Source: JBDTDV01 sp039922875 (lineage in GTDB: Bacteria; Actinomycetota; Actinomycetes; Actinomycetales; Microbacteriaceae). Taken from it: a stretch of 17,783 bases of DNA. The notes beneath the pieces were generated by a model that saw only the letters and a program-made list of their open reading frames with translations, was not told the DNA's origin and ran no database searches. The translations under genes and the position numbers were made by a program. The DNA is taken from positions 1 to 17,783 of the forward strand of contig JBDTDV010000025.1 of NCBI GenBank assembly GCA_039922875.1. The letters are read 5' to 3'. Positions 13,793 to 17,783 of the stretch are shown here, one piece after another. Each line of letters starts with the position of its first letter. Positions within the stretch are counted from its first letter, which is position 1.

Positions 13793-14043
13793 TCACGGCA
13801 TCAGCGACCAAGTGAGCGCGTCGAGGTCGGCCAGCGGCACGAGCTGCCCGGCTTTCGCCGCCAGCGCGGGATCGACGGTGACCAGGGCATCGGCATGGAG
13901 CATCGTGACGGCGATGTACTCCGCCTCGCGAGTAGTCTCCCGGCCGTGCTCGCCGGCGATCCGCCACGCGGCGCGACGGGACACCCGTACCGCCTCAAGG
14001 AGCAGCGACGGTGCCTGGGAGCGTCGATCACAAACCGAGTCAT
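13793..14043 (-). pseudogene. PIN-domain (VapC-like) gene with internal deletions
   Basis: ATG 14043 lies one base after the VOC stop codon. It opens with MTRFVIDA, the N-terminal strand of a PIN domain with its first acidic residue (D7). After 8 codons the frame breaks. From 14017 another frame continues as QAPSLLLEAVRVSRRAAWRI, then TTREAEYIAVTMLHADALVT and VDPALAAKAGQLV, to a stop at 13793. The C-terminal half matches the usual PIN core, with the acidic EAEY and TVDPALA residues. About 83 codons remain, against 120-135 in intact VapC-like proteins. The junctions after VIDA and after EAVR are where sequence seems missing. PIN proteins are metal-dependent RNases, usually toxins. No VapB-like antitoxin gene is present. 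The decay is clear; the deletion sizes are inferred. Confidence 0.7.
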
Positions 14044-14044
14044 G

Positions 14045-14455
14045 TCAGGCATCCGGAGCGGGGCTGCTCTGGGGTGAATGTGCGGGGGAAGCGGCCCCCT
14101 GCAGAATCACGCCGTTGCCATCTGGATCGTTGAACTGCGCGAAGCGGCCCCAAGGCGCCTCCTCGATCCCGTTCGTGGGCTCCAATCCTTTCTTGGCCAG
14201 CCGTGCGACATCCTCGTCAAGGTCGTCGGTCTCCAGGACCAGACCTTTGAGGGAGCCCGCCGGCATCGTCGGGAACCAGGTCACAAGCGTGATCGACGTC
14301 TGGGCACCGGGCGGCGCGACAGTGACCCAGCGCGTATCGGGACCCATCATGGTGTCAGCGAGCAGCGAAAAGCCGAGCACGTCGACGTAGAACGCGAGTG
14401 CCCGGTTCTGGTCGCTGACCGGTAACGAGAACAGCTGCACCTTGGAGATCGTCAT
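14045..14455 (-). CDS. VOC-superfamily (glyoxalase/bleomycin-resistance fold) protein
   Basis: This encodes a 136-residue protein with the paired beta-alpha-beta-beta-beta plan of the vicinal oxygen chelate superfamily. The first module contains VQLFSLPVSDQNRALAFYVD (6-25) and VLGFSLLADT; the second contains GLVLETDDLDEDVARLAKKG and ends FAQFNDPDGNGVIL, a typical closing motif. The tail (AHSPQSSPAPDA) is low-complexity. Members include glyoxalase I, dioxygenases and drug-binding proteins; many small actinobacterial ones are uncharacterised. No specific substrate can be assigned. The start at ATG 14455 has a weak ribosome-binding site. The stop codon overlaps the control of the broken PIN gene, one base apart, suggesting translational coupling before that gene decayed. 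Confidence 0.8.
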   Translation of the reverse strand: MTISKVQLFSLPVSDQNRALAFYVDVLGFSLLADTMMGPDTRWVTVAPPGAQTSITLVTWFPTMPAGSLKGLVLETDDLDEDVARLAKKGLEPTNGIEEAPWGRFAQFNDPDGNGVILQGAASPAHSPQSSPAPDA

Positions 14456-14524
14456 ATCTCATAGTGACGAGCAATTGCGGATGTGTCGAGAGATTCGGCC
14501 CACTCGGGTGCGACGGCCGCGCTG

Positions 14525-16411
14525 CTACCCGGTCGAGGCGCCCTGTTGGGCGTACAGCCGCGAGTAGGTCCCTCCGGCGGCGAGCAAGCCATGATGGGTA
14601 CCCCGCTCGACGATCCGGCCATGGTCGACGACGAAAATGACGTCGGCGCCGACGACGGTGGACAGCCGGTGTGCGATGGCGATAGTGGTGCGACCGGCGG
14701 ATGCCGTGTCCAGCGCCGCCTGCACCGCGCGCTCCGAGATCGGGTCGAGCGCGCTGGTCGCCTCGTCGAGCACCAGCACGGCCGGGTCCTTCAACAGCAC
14801 GCGGGCGATCGCGATCCGCTGCTTCTCGCCCCCGGACAACCGGTAGCCGCGTTCGCCGACGACGGTGTCGTAGGTATCCGGGAATGAGGCGATGGTCTGG
14901 TGGATATTTGCCAGCTGTGCGGCGGCCTCGAGTTCGGCCCGAGTGGCATCCGGCTTCGCGTAGCGCAGGTTCTCGGCGATCGTCGCGTGGAACAGATAGG
15001 TCTCCTGGCTGACGATCCCGATGTGTGAAATCAACGACTCGTGCTGCAGCCGACGCACGTCGACCCCGGCGAACAGCACCCGCCCGTTCGTCGCCTCGTA
15101 GAGTCTGGGAATCAGGTAGGACACCGTGGTCTTGCCGGCGCCGGACGGGCCGACGAACGCGGCGAACTGGCCGGGTTCGATCGCGAAGGAGACGGTGTCG
15201 AGAGTGGGACGCTCACCGGGCCGGGCATCCGGGTAGGCGAACGAAACGGCGTCGAAACGCACGCCGCCCAGGGTCTCGGTCGCGGAATGGCCCGGCCCGG
15301 TCGGCACGGGCACCGCGTCGGGGGCGTCGGTGATCGCCGGGTTCAGGTCGAGGTACTCGAAGATCCGGGCGAACAGCGCGCCGGAGGTCTGCAGGTCCAG
15401 CGCTACCCGCATCAACCCCATCAGCGGGAACAGCAACCTGGCCTGCACTGTGGTGAACGCGACGATCGTGCCCGCGGTGATATCCGCCACGCCGTTCAAC
15501 AGCAGCCAACCGGCGACCAGGTACACGATCGCCGGGATGCTGGAGAGGAAGATGTTCACCATCGCGAAGAACCACTGCCCGCTCATCGCCTGGCGCACCT
15601 GTAACCGGATCTGATTTTCGTTCTCCGCCGAGTAGCGCGCGGTCTCGGCACCCTGCCGGTTGAAGCTCTTGGAGAGCAGGATCCCCGACACGCTCAGCGT
15701 CTCCTGCGTGATGGCGGTCATGTCCGAGAGCGATTCCTGCGTCTGCCCGGCGATCCGTGCCCGCACCTGGCCGACGCGACGCTGTGCGACGACCAGGATC
15801 GGCATCAGCACCACCGCGATCACGGTCAGCTGCCAGTTCAACAACAGCATCGCGATGAACGCGGCGATCACGGTGACGGTGTTGCCGAGCACGCTGGAGA
15901 CCGTATTGGTCAACACGCTGGAGACACCACCGACGTCGTTCTGCAGTCGTGATTGAATCACCCCGGTCTTGGTCCGGGTGAAGAAGCTGATCTCCATCGA
16001 CTGCAGGTGACTGAACAGCCGCACCCGCAGCGTGCCCATCACCCGGTTGCCGACCGTGGCGGTCAAGTAGCTCTGACCGACGCCCAGCAGAGCGGATGCC
16101 ACATAGACCGCGATCATCAGTCCAACCAATGCCGCCAGCACCGGGAAGTCCGGGCGTCCGGCCTGCGGGAACAAGCCCTCATCGAAGGCTCGCTGGGTCA
16201 AAAGAGGCGGGATCACCGACAGCGCGGCACCGATCAGCACGAGCACCACGGTGACGATCAGCGCCGTCAGGTGGGGGCGGAACAAGCTCCGAATCCGCCC
16301 GAACAGGTTCGGGATGCGCGGTGCGTCGGCGTTGATCGCGCGCTGCGCGTCGGAATCACCGCTGGAAATCCTGCCGCGACCGCGACCGCCCATCCCGCTC
16401 ACTCGGTTCAC
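14525..16411 (-). CDS. ABC exporter, fused membrane and ATPase domains
   Basis: This encodes a 628-residue half-transporter. Residues 1-40 are a hydrophilic lead. Six membrane helices lie within about 47-340, starting with LTALIVTVVLVLIGAALSVI. The nucleotide-binding domain follows: Walker A GPSGAGKT at 421-428, Q-loop Q469, signature LSGGEKQ at 525-531, Walker B AVLVLDE at 544-550, D-loop SALD at 553-556 and the H-loop H581. All catalytic residues are intact. Such proteins dimerise and export lipids, drugs or peptides. Nothing identifies the substrate. The GTG at 16411 is the longest option; ATG 16393 is equally possible because no strong ribosome-binding site marks either. It follows the alpha-glucosidase gene by 57 nt on the same strand. 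Confidence 0.92.
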   Translation of the reverse strand: MNRVSGMGGRGRGRISSGDSDAQRAINADAPRIPNLFGRIRSLFRPHLTALIVTVVLVLIGAALSVIPPLLTQRAFDEGLFPQAGRPDFPVLAALVGLMIAVYVASALLGVGQSYLTATVGNRVMGTLRVRLFSHLQSMEISFFTRTKTGVIQSRLQNDVGGVSSVLTNTVSSVLGNTVTVIAAFIAMLLLNWQLTVIAVVLMPILVVAQRRVGQVRARIAGQTQESLSDMTAITQETLSVSGILLSKSFNRQGAETARYSAENENQIRLQVRQAMSGQWFFAMVNIFLSSIPAIVYLVAGWLLLNGVADITAGTIVAFTTVQARLLFPLMGLMRVALDLQTSGALFARIFEYLDLNPAITDAPDAVPVPTGPGHSATETLGGVRFDAVSFAYPDARPGERPTLDTVSFAIEPGQFAAFVGPSGAGKTTVSYLIPRLYEATNGRVLFAGVDVRRLQHESLISHIGIVSQETYLFHATIAENLRYAKPDATRAELEAAAQLANIHQTIASFPDTYDTVVGERGYRLSGGEKQRIAIARVLLKDPAVLVLDEATSALDPISERAVQAALDTASAGRTTIAIAHRLSTVVGADVIFVVDHGRIVERGTHHGLLAAGGTYSRLYAQQGASTG

Positions 16412-16468
16412 CCTACGCTGTCCAGGCGGTGGCGGGGCGGGCAGGGCACGCTCAAGGCCCGGGTGCGG

Positions 16469-17783
16469 TCAGGCGTTTGGCGACGCGCGGTGACGCAGCC
16501 AGGCGGCGGTGTTCGGGGCGAGGGCACCGCCGGCGATGGCGGCTTCTTCACTGGCCAGCAGAACCTCGTGACCGGCCGGCAGCGGCAGCGGCGTGGTGCC
16601 GAAATTGACCAGCACGCGGATGCCGTCGCCACGCGCGTCCCGTTCGGCCGCGCCCGGTTCGGCCTTACCCGTGTTGGTCAGGTCCAGCACGGTGCGACTG
16701 GCCTCGTTCCAACGCAGCTGCCCGCGGCCAAGGCCCAGTCGGCGTCTTTCGGAAATGGCGGTGCGGTACAGCTCGAGTGTGCTGCCGGGGATCCCGTCTT
16801 GCCGGTCGACGGCCAACGCCGCGAAGGCCTCCGGTTGCGGCAACCAGGTCTTGTCGGTAGGGCCGAACCCGTAACCCGGTGCCTGCGATCGCCACGGAAT
16901 CGGCACGCGGCATCCGTCTCGACCGACTTCCGCGCCGCCGGTCCTGAAGAAGGTGGGGTCCTGCCGCGCGCCAGCGGGAAGCTGGGTGTGCTCGGGCAGT
17001 CCGAGCTCAGCGCCCTGGTACAGGTAGGCGGAGCCGGGCAGCGCCAGAAGCAGCAGCGTCGCGGCCCTTCCGCGGGTGAGCCCGAGCGCGGCATCCGGCT
17101 GTTCGTCGTCCGGACCGATTCCGTTGGTCCAGCGCGTGGGATCAACCAGCCCGAACCGGGAGGTATGCCGTACGACGTCGTGGTTCGACAGCACCCAGGT
17201 GGTGGTGGCTCCGACCGCAGCGTTTGTACTGAGGGCGGTGTCGATCGAGTGCTGCATCCGCATCGGGTCCCAGCCCGCCTTCATGAATTCGAAGTTGAAC
17301 GCCTGCTGCATCTCGTCGACCCGGACATACCGGCCAAGCCGTTCCGCCGGCGACACCCACGCCTCGGCCACCAGGATGCGATCGCCGCCGTATTCGGCAA
17401 GCACGGCGTTCCAGCCACGATAGATCTCGTGCACCTCGTCTTGATCCCACATCGGCGCACCGTTGCCGCCGCTTATCGCGGCCGAGGCCTCGTCCCAGTC
17501 CGGAAGCCCGTCCTGTTTGATCAGACCGTGCGCCACGTCGATTCGGAAGCCGTCGATCCCGCGGTCCAGCCAGAATCGCAGGATGTCCTCGAACTCCGCG
17601 ACGACCTCAGGATTGCGCCAGTTCAGGTCCGGCTGAGCGGGGTCGAACAGGTGCAGATACCATTGCGGCCGCTGCCTCGGGCCGGCAACCCGCGTCCAGG
17701 CCGGTCCGCCGAACACCGACCGCCAATTGTTCGGCGGAGACTCGCCTGAAGGACCGTGGCCGTCCCGGAACACATAGCGGGAA
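16469..17783 (-). CDS. GH13-family alpha-glucosidase, C-terminal part (cut by right window edge)
   Basis: This is the last 438 or so codons of a glycoside hydrolase family 13 enzyme; the frame is open through the right edge, so the N terminus lies outside. Shortly after the edge comes YVFRDG. Conserved regions are GFRIDVAHG (catalytic nucleophile Asp), ILVAEAW (acid/base Glu) and VLSNHDVVRH (transition-state Asp), all with intact catalytic residues. A C-terminal beta domain ends at TAAWLRHRASPNA. Alpha-glucosidases of this type release glucose from malto- or isomalto-oligosaccharides; the sequence here does not settle the linkage. No signal peptide can be judged. With the ABC exporter 57 nt downstream on the same strand, co-transcription is possible. 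Confidence 0.92.
   Translation of the reverse strand, partial: SRYVFRDGHGPSGESPPNNWRSVFGGPAWTRVAGPRQRPQWYLHLFDPAQPDLNWRNPEVVAEFEDILRFWLDRGIDGFRIDVAHGLIKQDGLPDWDEASAAISGGNGAPMWDQDEVHEIYRGWNAVLAEYGGDRILVAEAWVSPAERLGRYVRVDEMQQAFNFEFMKAGWDPMRMQHSIDTALSTNAAVGATTTWVLSNHDVVRHTSRFGLVDPTRWTNGIGPDDEQPDAALGLTRGRAATLLLLALPGSAYLYQGAELGLPEHTQLPAGARQDPTFFRTGGAEVGRDGCRVPIPWRSQAPGYGFGPTDKTWLPQPEAFAALAVDRQDGIPGSTLELYRTAISERRRLGLGRGQLRWNEASRTVLDLTNTGKAEPGAAERDARGDGIRVLVNFGTTPLPLPAGHEVLLASEEAAIAGGALAPNTAAWLRHRASPNA

Noticed and set aside
15953..17749. 598-codon plus-strand open frame
   Set aside because: It is antisense to the ABC exporter and alpha-glucosidase genes, both with intact catalytic motifs. Its translation is rich in Arg, Gly, Gln and His without any motif, as expected for a shadow frame in GC-rich DNA.

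Overview
The window is GC-rich DNA with dense coding, many GTG starts and the paralogue families of a high-GC Gram-positive. The membrane protein, the AldO-type alditol oxidase, the DUF664-like protein and the cbs-metB pair together suggest an actinobacterium, most likely of the Microbacteriaceae. That assignment is inferred from gene style, because no rRNA or species marker is present.

There are two regions. Positions 1 to about 3340 look like the right end of an integrated element or genomic island. From left to right this part holds the 5' portion of a TylF/MycF-type methyltransferase gene running off the left edge, a DUF1643 gene broken by a stop codon and a frameshift, a HigA-like antitoxin gene, a decayed open frame, a convergent Gp49/HigB-like toxin gene, and non-coding DNA. 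It ends in a hairpin terminator and a tRNA-Ser 3'-end fragment that resembles an attachment-site scar. No integrase and no complete tRNA are visible. If the reading is right, the intact tRNA and the other end lie to the left of this window.

From about 3345 onward the DNA reads as ordinary chromosome. Plus-strand genes are a two-helix membrane protein (3561-4139), an aminodeoxychorismate lyase-like fold-type IV PLP enzyme (4363-5256) and an alditol oxidase (6610-7917). The minus strand carries a Bcr/CflA drug exporter (5280-6509). It then carries a long row of genes transcribed right to left: an alpha-glucosidase cut by the right edge, an ABC exporter, a VOC protein with a broken PIN gene just behind it, cystathionine beta-synthase, cystathionine gamma-synthase/lyase, a D-serine dehydratase/D-threonine aldolase-like gene interrupted by an amber codon, a DinB/DUF664 protein and glycerate kinase.

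Functionally, cbs and metB form a transsulfuration pair linking homocysteine and cysteine. The alditol oxidase and glycerate kinase converge on each other and could together turn glycerol into phosphoglycerate. The clearest anomalies are the tRNA-Ser scar with an adjoining 18-bp tandem repeat, the toxin and antitoxin genes of matching type in a non-operon arrangement, and four broken genes (DUF1643, PIN, the D-serine dehydratase-like gene, and the frame at 2013-2383). I found no convincing undescribed multi-gene system. The accessory left end is the part most worth extending.
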